Part shown: one piece after another, positions 1-6,065 of the stretch
Position numbering within the stretch: the stretch's first letter is position 1
Layout: each line of letters starts with the position of its first letter
Source of the DNA: Chloroflexota bacterium
Lineage (GTDB): Bacteria; Chloroflexota; Dehalococcoidia; UBA1151
Length of the DNA: 6,264 nt
Assembly (NCBI GenBank): GCA_022561735.1
Contig: JADFQR010000081.1
Location: forward strand, 1-6,264
Direction of reading: 5' to 3'
Position numbers and translations under genes: made by a program
The notes under the pieces: generated by a model
The model's input: the letters and a program-made list of their open reading frames with translations, nothing else
What the model was told of the DNA's origin: nothing
Databases searched by the model: none

Positions 1-2
1 CC

Positions 3-2417
3 GAGTCGAGCGAGCCGCCGGTCATAGTCCAGTCAACGCCGGCCGGAGCGGATGCGACCACAAATAACATCAACACGTGGCAGGGCAGACCTGCCTCGCT
101 CGTGGACCTGTTCTTCGGTCGTGATGAAGCGCTTAAAGCGATCGCAAAGGGCTTCAGAAAAGACCGGGCCGTGGCGATATCAGGCCCGTCCGGCATCGGC
201 AAGACGCGTCTCGCCGCCGAGTTTGCGCACAGGTCTGAAGCTCCCGGTTTCTGGACCACCGCCGGCGCGAGCCTGGACGAAACGCTCGCAGCGCTCGCCC
301 CTGCGCTGTATCTGCGGATAGACGGCCGGACCGATAGGGAGATCGCTGTCGACGTGCGCCGGCTGCTGGATGCGTTCCCGGGGACAACCGTCTGGGTGAT
401 CGATAACCTGCGGGACGCCGCCCAGGCCGGGCCGATTCTTGCCGCGTGTGGCCAGGTGCGGCCGCTCATAACCCTGAAACTGGATGCCGGGAAACTGGAT
501 GCCGGGAAGGCGGACGCAGACGGAAAACTTCCTGACGAATTCACACGCGTTGACCTCGAACCGTTGAAACCCGGGGCGGCCCTGGAACTGCTGGGCGCCC
601 GTAGTTCCCAGAACACCCAGAACGCCCAGAACACTCAGGCATCGGGACCGGCGGACAATCCCGATGCCGTGGATCTGGTGGAGTACGTCAGCCGATTGCC
701 GGTAGCGGTCGAACTCCTTGGCGGATTGATCTCGGAGGGCGACTCTCCGGCTGATCTACTCGCCGAGCTGCGGAAGACCGTCGTAGACGCACCGGACGGG
801 CATGACGCCGACGATGAATCGGGGCAATGGAGCCACATCCTCGCCGCGTCCGCCATCACGCTGTTCAGATTGCCGGGCCCGGTGCTGCGGCAGATCGGGC
901 CACTGGCGTTCGCCGGTGACGCTCCGATGTCAAAGGGCATGGCCGGATCGCTCGTTTCCCTTGAAGGCGATGAACTGCTCGATATGTTCCGGGCGTGCAG
1001 CAGACGATCGCTTCTCACCTGGCACGGCGAGTCCGTGCGAATCCACCCGGCCGTCACCGCCGCCATCTCCAGCCACAGTCAGGCCGGGGGTGTCGGCAGA
1101 TCGATCAAGCGAGCCATTGGCGGGAAGAAGGGCGCCGGGGACCTCGAAACCGCCCTCAGGCGGTCGAGACGAAGGCTGGCGCTATCCAATCGCAAACCTG
1201 GCGCCGATCTGCGTAACGATATCGCCCACTACGATCAAATCCTGGCATTCGCTCGAAAGAAACTGGACGCCCAACCGGATACGCATTCAGAACTGGACGG
1301 CATACGCGTCGAGTTCGTCGGAGAGCTGGCGGTTGCGTACCACACCCTCGGCAGGGCGAACGCCGCCATCGCCCTGACAGAGGAATCCCTGGAAGCGCGT
1401 GAAGAGTCGCTCGGCATCGACCACCCCAGCACCATCGCAGCGCGCAACAACCTGGCATCGGTTTACCAGTCCGCGGGCCGGGTCGGTGAAGCCGTCGCCG
1501 TTCACAAGAAGACGCTGGCCGAGGCGGAGAGGAGCCTTGGCCCTGACCATCCGACGACACTCGCCAGCCGCCAGAACCTTGCAACCGCGCATCGGGCCGC
1601 CGGGCACGTCAACGAAGCGGTTCCCCTGTACGAGAAGGCCGTAAAGTCACAGGAGCAACTGCTCGGGCCGGAACATCCGGACACCCTCGCCGGCCGCAAC
1701 ATGCTGGCCTCCGCCTACCAGGCGGCGGGGCAGATACACCAGGCGGTGCCTCTTTACGAGAAGACGCTCCAGTTGCGTGCCCGGATCCTCGGCGACGACC
1801 ATCCAGATACGCTCACAACACGCGGAAACCTGGCGACGGCGTACCAGTCGTCGGGCAGGCTGGGGGATGCGCTCGAGCTGTACGAAGACGCCCTTGAGGC
1901 AAGGACACGGGTGTTTGGCGCTGAAGACCGCGGGACTCTAACAGTCCGTAACAACCTGGCCACCGCGTACCAGTCTGACGGGCGGCTCAGCAAGGCGATG
2001 AAGATGTACGAGGAGACGCTTGATGCGCGCACCCGCACCCTCGGCGAGGAGCACATCGGCACGCTGACCAGCCGCAACAACCTCGCCAGCGCCAATCGCG
2101 CCACGGGCAACCTGCGCGACGCCCTCATGATGTACGAGCAGAACATCGTTGACCGGACCAGAATCCTTGGCCCTGAGCATCCAAAAACCCTCACAAGCAT
2201 GAACAACGCCGCCACGGTCCGGAGTGACATCGGGAACGTGGAGGAGGCGGTTCCGGCGTTTGAGGAGGTGCTTGAGGTTGCGGAGCGGGTACTCGGCAAG
2301 AGCCACCCGATCTCTGTGACGTGCACCGCCAACCTTTCGGCCGCTTACCGCGTGATGGGACGTTACGAGGACGCCCGGCGGATTGAAGGGGACAGTGAAC
2401 AGGACCCGGACCGTTAA
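3..2417 (+). CDS. STAND/NB-ARC ATPase with C-terminal TPR repeats (NLR-like), 5' partial
   Basis: This is a multidomain signalling ATPase of the STAND class, probably cytoplasmic. Residues are numbered from the GTG at 102. FFGRDEAL (4-11) is the entry motif that precedes the nucleotide domain. Walker A is GPSGIGKT (28-35) and Walker B is VWVIDNL (97-103). The GLPLA-like motif is RLPVA (198-202). A winged-helix-like segment ends in SLLTW and RIHP (303-316), with His315 in the place of the MHD His. A basic linker (about 334-366) leads to 42-residue TPRs (402-737 plus a partial last unit). The frame has no stop back to base 3, and 25 of 33 upstream codons end in G or C. GTG 102 has no good Shine-Dalgarno and falls inside the usual pre-NB-ARC linker, so the real start is probably upstream of the window. 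The sensor-1 Arg seems to be Lys (ITLKL). Family members act in signalling, transcription control or phage defence; which applies here cannot be told. Confidence 0.9.
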   Translation, partial: ESSEPPVIVQSTPAGADATTNNINTWQGRPASLVDLFFGRDEALKAIAKGFRKDRAVAISGPSGIGKTRLAAEFAHRSEAPGFWTTAGASLDETLAALAPALYLRIDGRTDREIAVDVRRLLDAFPGTTVWVIDNLRDAAQAGPILAACGQVRPLITLKLDAGKLDAGKADADGKLPDEFTRVDLEPLKPGAALELLGARSSQNTQNAQNTQASGPADNPDAVDLVEYVSRLPVAVELLGGLISEGDSPADLLAELRKTVVDAPDGHDADDESGQWSHILAASAITLFRLPGPVLRQIGPLAFAGDAPMSKGMAGSLVSLEGDELLDMFRACSRRSLLTWHGESVRIHPAVTAAISSHSQAGGVGRSIKRAIGGKKGAGDLETALRRSRRRLALSNRKPGADLRNDIAHYDQILAFARKKLDAQPDTHSELDGIRVEFVGELAVAYHTLGRANAAIALTEESLEAREESLGIDHPSTIAARNNLASVYQSAGRVGEAVAVHKKTLAEAERSLGPDHPTTLASRQNLATAHRAAGHVNEAVPLYEKAVKSQEQLLGPEHPDTLAGRNMLASAYQAAGQIHQAVPLYEKTLQLRARILGDDHPDTLTTRGNLATAYQSSGRLGDALELYEDALEARTRVFGAEDRGTLTVRNNLATAYQSDGRLSKAMKMYEETLDARTRTLGEEHIGTLTSRNNLASANRATGNLRDALMMYEQNIVDRTRILGPEHPKTLTSMNNAATVRSDIGNVEEAVPAFEEVLEVAERVLGKSHPISVTCTANLSAAYRVMGRYEDARRIEGDSEQDPDR
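476..520 (+). repeat. 15-bp in-frame tandem duplication in the sensor-1 region
   Basis: A 15-bp unit (gaaactggatgccgg) occurs twice in perfect tandem at 476-490 and 491-505, followed by a degenerate third copy from 506. Because 15 is a multiple of three, the protein gains a repeated KLDAG pentapeptide without a frameshift. It lies directly after the ITLKL segment, which should correspond to the sensor-1 strand of the NTPase, so it lengthens the loop there. It looks like a recent slippage-type expansion. Confidence 0.75.
609..638 (+). repeat. 9-bp in-frame repeat encoding a QN-rich linker
   Basis: Three near-identical 9-bp units (cagaacacc, cagaacgcc, cagaacact) run from 609 to 635 and are followed by another cag. 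They encode QNTQNAQNTQ, a low-complexity polar linker just before the helix carrying the GLPLA-like motif. The period of nine keeps the frame. It is a coding microsatellite-like tract, not a CRISPR. Confidence 0.7.
1305..2312 (+). repeat. Eight in-register 126-bp (42-aa) TPR units
   Basis: Counting units from the Thr of the TL.....NLA motif, new units begin at 1431, 1557, 1683, 1809, 1935, 2061 and 2187, exactly 126 bp apart. A more degenerate unit precedes them at 1305-1430 and a partial one follows at 2313-2417. The unit consensus is TLxxRNNLAxxYxxxG, then EAxxLYExxLxxR, then LGxxHP, which is the kinesin-light-chain type of tetratricopeptide repeat. Some DNA stretches are closely alike between units (around 1827 and 1953, both starting aacctgg), indicating origin by duplication. 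Such arrays usually bind a protein or peptide and hold the NTPase inactive until a ligand arrives. Confidence 0.9.
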
Positions 2418-2431
2418 GCCCAGCGCGCGTG

Positions 2432-2657
2432 GGTTCAGTAACTATCTCAAAAACTTTCACCGTGTAAGCATGAACACCTCCAACAGCCAACGCGTCGTAG
2501 GGGCCGCTGACTACCGGCCCGGGCGGTCCGGTGGGCATGGAGATGACCAGTCGTACCGGAAAGGGCGGATAGTCATTCGCCCCTACGGCGTAGCTGTGGA
2601 ACGGTCTCGAAAGCTGCCATCCGGTGCGGGAGAAGGTTTTGAGATAGTTACTAAGCC
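2432..2657. mobile_element. MITE-like fold-back element (long imperfect palindrome)
   Basis: The ends carry a perfect 16-bp inverted repeat: agtaactatctcaaaa at 2437-2452 and its reverse complement at 2637-2652. It extends imperfectly to 2432 and 2657. The interior also pairs in order toward the centre: 2496-2504 with 2579-2587 (9 bp), 2508-2513 with 2570-2575, 2517-2520 with 2563-2566, and 2528-2532 with 2555-2559, leaving a loop at 2533-2554. The midpoints of outer and inner arms agree within 1 bp, so the whole segment is one hairpin. No transposase is encoded. If the element proper is taken to begin inside the arms, TA flanks it on both sides, but TA is palindromic and part of the repeat, so a target duplication is not proven. 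It starts 14 bp after the stop of the TPR gene and could also end its transcript. Confidence 0.7.
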
Positions 2658-2826
2658 GGCTAAAGGTTGAGCCCGGGCCGGGCTTGCCGAAGCAACCGCC
2701 GTCACATGATCGGCCTGTAGACTCGTGCGGCTCCGGGCGGAGGTCACCCCCGGCGTCGCGCTCGAAAGTTCCCTCAACCCTGCAAACGTCCCACCGGTTG
2801 CATGACGGCCCGCAGGAGAATCTCCA
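2658..2826. other. Leader region upstream of the SDR gene
   Basis: This non-coding stretch lies between the fold-back element and the dehydrogenase gene. It holds a short GC-rich hairpin (agcccg at 2670-2675 with cgggct at 2679-2684) without a T-tract, so it is not a convincing intrinsic terminator. A small inverted repeat follows (tgcaa 2781-2785, ttgca 2798-2802). I could not pick a convincing -35/-10 pair. The promoter of the downstream gene is presumably here, or in or before the fold-back element. Confidence 0.4.
2814..2825 (+). promoter_or_regulatory. Shine-Dalgarno inside a small hairpin, sets TTG start
   Basis: AGGAG at 2814-2818 lies 8 nt before the TTG at 2827 and decides the start of the SDR gene. 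The same GGAG (2815-2818) is followed by aat and then CTCC (2822-2825), so it can fold into a 4-bp stem with a 3-nt loop that would hide the ribosome site. With a TTG start, this suggests deliberately weak or conditional translation. The stem is short and may be chance. Confidence 0.6.
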
Positions 2827-3594
2827 TTGAAGATACTGATCACCGGAATCGGAGGAACCATCGGCAGCGTTATCGCTGACACTCTCGGCAAGCGCCACGA
2901 GGTGACCGGAATCGATATCCGGAAGCTGGACCGGCCGGGCGCCGTCGTGGCGGACCTGACTGACGCCGATGCGATCACGCCGCTGTTCGAGGGTGTTGAC
3001 GCCGTGGTTCACCTGGCAGCGGAACGCCGGCACACGCCGGATATCGGCTGGGACCTGCTGCTCCCGGCAAACGTCGTCACCACGGCCAACGTCTACGACG
3101 CGGCGCACGCCGCCGGGGTGCGGCGTTTCGTGTTCGCCAGCTCCATGCACGTCGTCGGCAATTACGAGTCCGAAGAGCCCTGGGCCTCGATCGCCGCCGG
3201 ACGGTACGACGGCCTGGACCCGGAGACCGTGCCGCTGGTGACGGCGGACATGCCGGTCCGGCCGGACGGTCGCTACGCCGCGACCAAGGCGTTGGGCGAG
3301 TCGCTCGGACGCTATTACGCCGACTGCGAGGGCATGGAGGTCGTCTGTGTCCGGCTCGGCACTATCGCCGATAGCAACGAGATCGGCTCGGACCCGCGCG
3401 GATACGTCACATGGTTCAGCCACCGCGACCTGGCAGGGTTCTTCTCCGCCTGCATCGAGAAGCCCGGCATCCGGTACGAGATCGTCTACGGCGCATCGGC
3501 GAATACCTGGAAGATCTACGACACGCCATCAAGCTGGCGGGCGCTCGGCTTCACGCCGTCCGACAACGCGGAAGACCACAGGCCCGCGGGGTAG
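2827..3594 (+). CDS. NAD(P)-dependent epimerase/dehydratase, uronate dehydrogenase-like extended SDR
   Basis: This is a cytoplasmic oxidoreductase of 255 residues with a Rossmann fold. The N-terminal MKILITGIGGTIG contains the GxxGxxG dinucleotide motif (residues 7-13), with Asp of GIDIR closing the next strand, which usually favours NAD. VVHLAA marks strand 4. FASSMHVVG supplies the catalytic Ser (105/106) and YAATK (150-154) is the YxxxK motif. The SSMH motif, YGASAN and the ending LGFTPSDNAED resemble the uronate dehydrogenase group, which oxidises hexuronic acids to lactones. The gap between Ser and Tyr (about 44 residues) is longer than I recall for characterised uronate dehydrogenases (about 25), so substrate may differ. 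Start: TTG 2827 with AGGAG 8 nt upstream; no ATG lies nearby. The family call is firm and the substrate is an inference. It stands alone, convergent with the lipoprotein gene. Confidence 0.9.
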   Translation: MKILITGIGGTIGSVIADTLGKRHEVTGIDIRKLDRPGAVVADLTDADAITPLFEGVDAVVHLAAERRHTPDIGWDLLLPANVVTTANVYDAAHAAGVRRFVFASSMHVVGNYESEEPWASIAAGRYDGLDPETVPLVTADMPVRPDGRYAATKALGESLGRYYADCEGMEVVCVRLGTIADSNEIGSDPRGYVTWFSHRDLAGFFSACIEKPGIRYEIVYGASANTWKIYDTPSSWRALGFTPSDNAEDHRPAG

Positions 3595-3614
3595 CACAGG
3601 CCGTATCCAGCGGC

Positions 3615-3632
3615 GGCGCGGAGGTTCGCGCC
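3615..3632. other. GC-rich hairpin after the SDR gene
   Basis: A perfect 6-bp stem GGCGCG/CGCGCC with a 6-nt loop starts 20 bp past the SDR stop. It has no T-run after it, so a role as a factor-independent terminator is weak, although high-GC bacteria often use such hairpins. Confidence 0.35.
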
Positions 3633-3702
3633 AGGTATCCGGATTACCCTGCACCGCCAGGGGGGCCTTCAAGAGTTCCAGGCTGGCCTACCCCGGGGTC
3701 CG

Positions 3703-3736
3703 GATCGCCGTCAGCGCATACGCGGCGTCACCGATC
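3703..3736. other. Imperfect inverted repeat between convergent genes
   Basis: GATC at 3703-3706 and 3733-3736 encloses gccg/cggc (3707-3710 with 3723-3726) around a short centre, with bulges. It lies in the 175-bp spacer between two convergent stop codons (3594 and 3770), where a bidirectional terminator would be expected. There is no T-tract on either strand, and the rest of the spacer shows nothing recognisable. Confidence 0.3.
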
Positions 3737-3769
3737 GCAACGAATGCAGGACGGACAAGCCGGGCTGGT

Positions 3770-5026
3770 TTACTCGACGATGTCAAACGACCGGAAAGCC
3801 GCCATGATGGCGTCTTCAATCTCGGCGAATCGTCCGGCAAGCGCCCCGTAAGTCGCCCCGAAACCCTCGTCATCGCCGTGGAGAAACACCAGGTGCAGCC
3901 ACCGGACATCGCCGTCGCTTTCTGAGAACCGGATCAACCGCGCTTCGAGGCCTGACGCGGTTGTAAACGCCTCGTTTGACGCAATCTCGTAGATGCCATC
4001 ATCGTCGAGAGCGATCTCGAACCGCCTCGCGTATGTCTGGACATTCACGGCCTGTCCGAACAATTCGCCCACAAAATCCGTCTCAGGGTCCAGGTACTCT
4101 TCGACGATAAACAACGCCTCGCCGCCGGGGCCGTTGAAGGTCTCCCCCATCAACCTGGTCCGCGGCGCGGACCTCAACTCTCCGGGAATCTGCATCGTAA
4201 ACGGGTTGATCGTGCTCAGGTACGTCCGGACCTCGATGTCCTCGGCTTCATCGATGCCGGGCGGCACATGGACCGTGATCGGACGCCCGTACTCCGTATA
4301 GCGCGCCTCCACGGTTTGCGGCAGCATCTCGTCCGTCCCCGGCAACAACCCGCCGAAATTGGACACCGGAGCGGTGCCTTCAAGCCGGATCATCCGCACC
4401 AGGTTATCGAGAACCCCGGCAAACACCTCGACCTTGACTGCAGCGTCCACCCCGGGAACCGTCCCCGTCACGTGGAACACCTCTTCGCCATCCAGATCGG
4501 TGCCGGTCACGGAGGCCGTTGAAACGTCGATCTGACCGACAACGTCGGCATCGACCGTCAGGCTCGGAGCGTCCCCACTGGCGTCGCTGACCGTCCACGC
4601 GCCGCTGCCCGGGTCCCGGCGATACCGCTTGCCGTCAATGATCCGGTTTTCGGCCGAGGTTGATCCGGAAATAAACCCGCTCCGGACAGTGCTGTTGGTC
4701 ACGATGATGTTGACCCCGGGACCAGCCCTGCCCGCCTCGATGATCGTTACGAGCGCGGGCGCCTCGTCTTCAGGAACCCCGGCCTCCATGACGGTCAACC
4801 GGGCCTCAACCAGCCAGCTTCCGGCCTCGGCCATCGCCGCCGAGATCGCAGGGAGGACGATCGCAGGGTCGGTGGACACCCCCACCGGGGTAGCGTCTCT
4901 CGGGGCGGATGCGCCTGAATCTGTGCTCGCCGGGGTCGCGTCCGGCCCGGGCTCTCCGCCTCCGCCGCACGCCGAGGCGAGCAGGATAAATATGGCGACA
5001 GTTGAAGCAACTAATTGAGGTTTCAA
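3770..5026 (-). CDS. Two-domain LppX/LprG-like lipoprotein
   Basis: This is a predicted membrane-anchored lipoprotein of 418 residues. The N-terminus has Lys2, a hydrophobic stretch (5-19) and LLASAC, where Cys20 would be lipidated, then GGGG and a Thr/Ser/Ala/Pro-rich linker to about residue 55. Residues of about 55-265 resemble the LppX_LprAFG lipoprotein fold: RRDPGSGAW, VTGTDLDGEEVFHVTGTVPG, then YTEYGRPITVHVPP near the end of the domain. The last part (about 275-418) is a separate alpha/beta domain starting NPFTMQIPGELR and ending with a helix and RSFDIVE; it recalls PsbP/DUF1795-like domains, with less certainty. LprG-type proteins bind lipids in a beta-sheet pocket, and similar binding here is inference. 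Start: TTG with AAGG 7 nt upstream, directly before the signal peptide. It is transcribed alone, divergent from the CheX-like gene. Confidence 0.85.
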   Translation of the reverse strand: MKPQLVASTVAIFILLASACGGGGEPGPDATPASTDSGASAPRDATPVGVSTDPAIVLPAISAAMAEAGSWLVEARLTVMEAGVPEDEAPALVTIIEAGRAGPGVNIIVTNSTVRSGFISGSTSAENRIIDGKRYRRDPGSGAWTVSDASGDAPSLTVDADVVGQIDVSTASVTGTDLDGEEVFHVTGTVPGVDAAVKVEVFAGVLDNLVRMIRLEGTAPVSNFGGLLPGTDEMLPQTVEARYTEYGRPITVHVPPGIDEAEDIEVRTYLSTINPFTMQIPGELRSAPRTRLMGETFNGPGGEALFIVEEYLDPETDFVGELFGQAVNVQTYARRFEIALDDDGIYEIASNEAFTTASGLEARLIRFSESDGDVRWLHLVFLHGDDEGFGATYGALAGRFAEIEDAIMAAFRSFDIVE

Positions 5027-5118
5027 GCGTTTGCCTTGCTGACGAGTGTTACTGCGGGCGTCATTTGATGCCGGACCTGTTCATTCTCGCGGCCGAGCGC
5101 TACTGGTTCATCAGTTCG

Positions 5119-5144
5119 CAGGTTCAATTAATGACGCAAACCTG
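5119..5144. promoter_or_regulatory. Inverted repeat CAGGTT-N14-AACCTG, candidate operator
   Basis: Perfect 6-bp arms are separated by 14 nt, near the middle of a divergent promoter region. The centre is richer in A/T than its surroundings. Arm length and spacing fit a homodimeric helix-turn-helix regulator, but no regulator gene is in the window, and a 6-bp repeat of this kind can occur by chance. Confidence 0.3.
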
Positions 5145-5290
5145 TGGGTCCGCACTGTGCCAATGGCGAATATCCCCGATTCATCCGAGTGGCCCGGCCT
5201 TTACGGTATCCCCTACAGCTTGATCTCCGGCTGCCAGATCGGCGGCGGGACATTTTGTCTGCCGTCTGAACTTACGTGATGGCGGTGTCC

Positions 5291-5295
5291 GGAGG
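5291..5295 (+). promoter_or_regulatory. Shine-Dalgarno GGAGG of the CheX-like gene
   Basis: A perfect GGAGG lies 5 nt before the ATG at 5301 and fixes that start. It is the strongest ribosome site in the window, slightly closer to the start codon than usual. Confidence 0.7.
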
Positions 5296-5300
5296 ATTGA

Positions 5301-6065
5301 ATGCACCGGGAAGTGATCAACGCTTTCATTGCGCCGATCAAATACGTCTGGGAACAGGAATTCGGAAGCGAAATCGAAACCCTCGCCACCGAGTCGTCGA
5401 TAGAAATGGAGAAAACCGGTGACGGTTTTACCTTCATCGCGCCCGTCACCGGAACCCTGACCGGAACTCTCGGCCTGTACCTGGACGAGGCGACCGCGAG
5501 CGCTATGTCCGCCGGCATGCGTGGCCGATGGGTGGCCGAGTACGAGGATGAACTGCAGAAGACCCTTGTTCGTATCGTCGAGAAAGTGACGGCCACCGCA
5601 CAACCGCTGCTGGTCAAGCTTGGTTACGAATGCGAGATCGGTGAAATCACCTGGATCGAAGGCCGCAACAAGGAATATCCCAGGCCGACCGGGGAGGGAG
5701 CGGAACAGTCCGTCACCTACCTCGAAACGAGTTTTGGGACTGTCGCTCTTGTCCTGAGCATCATCGATACGATCACCCTCAAGGCCCGGCAGGCCAAGGT
5801 TGTTCGCGAACGAGAAGAGTGGTTGGCCTCGCTTGACTTCGACCCGGCAGAGGTGCCCGACGTGATACGCGCAAAGCGCTTTGAACTGGTGGACGATGAC
5901 GGACATACCCGCGCCGTGATCGGACGCCTGGCGGACGGTTCCCCGCACGTCGTCCTGGCCGATACCGACGGCCGCATGCGCTGTGCCATCTGGCTGGCGC
6001 CAAACGGCACACCGTCCCTCGCGTTCTTCGACGATAACGGCCGGCGTTCCTGGCTCGCCGCCTAG
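5301..6065 (+). CDS. CheX-like domain protein with C-terminal DG-repeat tail
   Basis: A 254-residue soluble protein with two parts. Residues 1-155 resemble the CheX/CheC-like family of CheY-phosphate phosphatases: VINAFIAPIKYVWEQEFG is the usual first helix, PVTGTLTGTLGLYL is the GdvsGtvvl-type hairpin, a helix follows, and VALVLSIID is the last strand. The family phosphatase motif is ExxN; here the aligned helix reads IVEKVTATAQ, so Glu94 is kept but Asn appears to be Thr97. A linker helix (about 160-192) joins three short repeats: FELVDDDG (194-201), VVLADTDG (217-224) and LAFFDDNG (240-247), with DxDG-type turns exactly 23 residues apart and DGSP/NGTP turns between them, suggesting stacked beta-strands. 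No receiver, kinase or other che gene is nearby. Start is ATG with GGAGG 5 nt upstream. The CheX assignment is probable; catalysis is doubtful and the tail's role is unknown. Confidence 0.8.
   Translation: MHREVINAFIAPIKYVWEQEFGSEIETLATESSIEMEKTGDGFTFIAPVTGTLTGTLGLYLDEATASAMSAGMRGRWVAEYEDELQKTLVRIVEKVTATAQPLLVKLGYECEIGEITWIEGRNKEYPRPTGEGAEQSVTYLETSFGTVALVLSIIDTITLKARQAKVVREREEWLASLDFDPAEVPDVIRAKRFELVDDDGHTRAVIGRLADGSPHVVLADTDGRMRCAIWLAPNGTPSLAFFDDNGRRSWLAA
5880..6062 (+). repeat. 69-bp (23-aa) DG repeats at the end of the CheX-like gene
   Basis: Units start at 5880, 5949 and 6018 (residues 194, 217 and 240); the last is cut to 15 residues by the stop. Each has the pattern hydrophobic strand, DxDG-type turn, R, hydrophobic strand, DG/NG-S/T-P turn. 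The DNA has diverged more than the protein pattern, so the repeat is old. Confidence 0.75.

Larger units (their letters stand above)
5027..5300. promoter_or_regulatory. Divergent intergenic region with operator-like repeat
   Basis: This 274-bp spacer must hold the promoters of both the leftward lipoprotein gene and the rightward CheX-like gene. It contains an inverted repeat CAGGTT (5119-5124) and AACCTG (5139-5144) around a 14-nt AT-richer centre (caattaatgacgca), which looks like a dimeric repressor site. A second hairpin lies in the CheX-side leader: cggc 5243-5246 and gaca 5249-5252 pair with tgtc 5256-5259 and gccg 5261-5264. Short open frames here do not look like coding sequence. I could not settle on exact -35/-10 boxes. 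Confidence 0.4.

Noticed and set aside
609..638. Short direct repeats that could suggest a CRISPR array
   Set aside because: The units are 9 bp, contiguous without spacers and in frame inside a coding domain, so this is a linker expansion.
2425..2663. Target-site duplication around the fold-back element
   Set aside because: Bases just outside 2432 and 2657 do not match. The only candidate, TA inside the arms, is palindromic and would appear on both sides of any inverted repeat.
2639..2666. TTGAGA and TAAAGG as an outward promoter at the right end of the fold-back element
   Set aside because: The spacing of 16 is acceptable, but the -10 box matches only 3 of 6 positions and the -35 is dictated by the inverted repeat. 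Too weak to annotate.
2383..2670. Possible 95-residue protein covering the fold-back element, with similar peptides on both strands
   Set aside because: The similar ends (SNYLK on both strands, and FEIVT) follow from the DNA being a palindrome. It also overlaps the end of the TPR gene and has no good ribosome site.
2191..3423. Long minus-strand open frame of 410 codons across the TPR end, fold-back element and SDR gene
   Set aside because: It is antisense to two genes with clear family motifs and crosses the palindrome. Its translation is Arg/Gly/Pro-rich and has no recognisable domain, as expected of a GC-rich shadow frame.
5002..5279. Small plus-strand frames of 73 and 77 codons before the CheX-like gene
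   Set aside because: They lie in the divergent promoter region, overlap the lipoprotein start or each other, lack a clear ribosome site and have non-coding-like composition.
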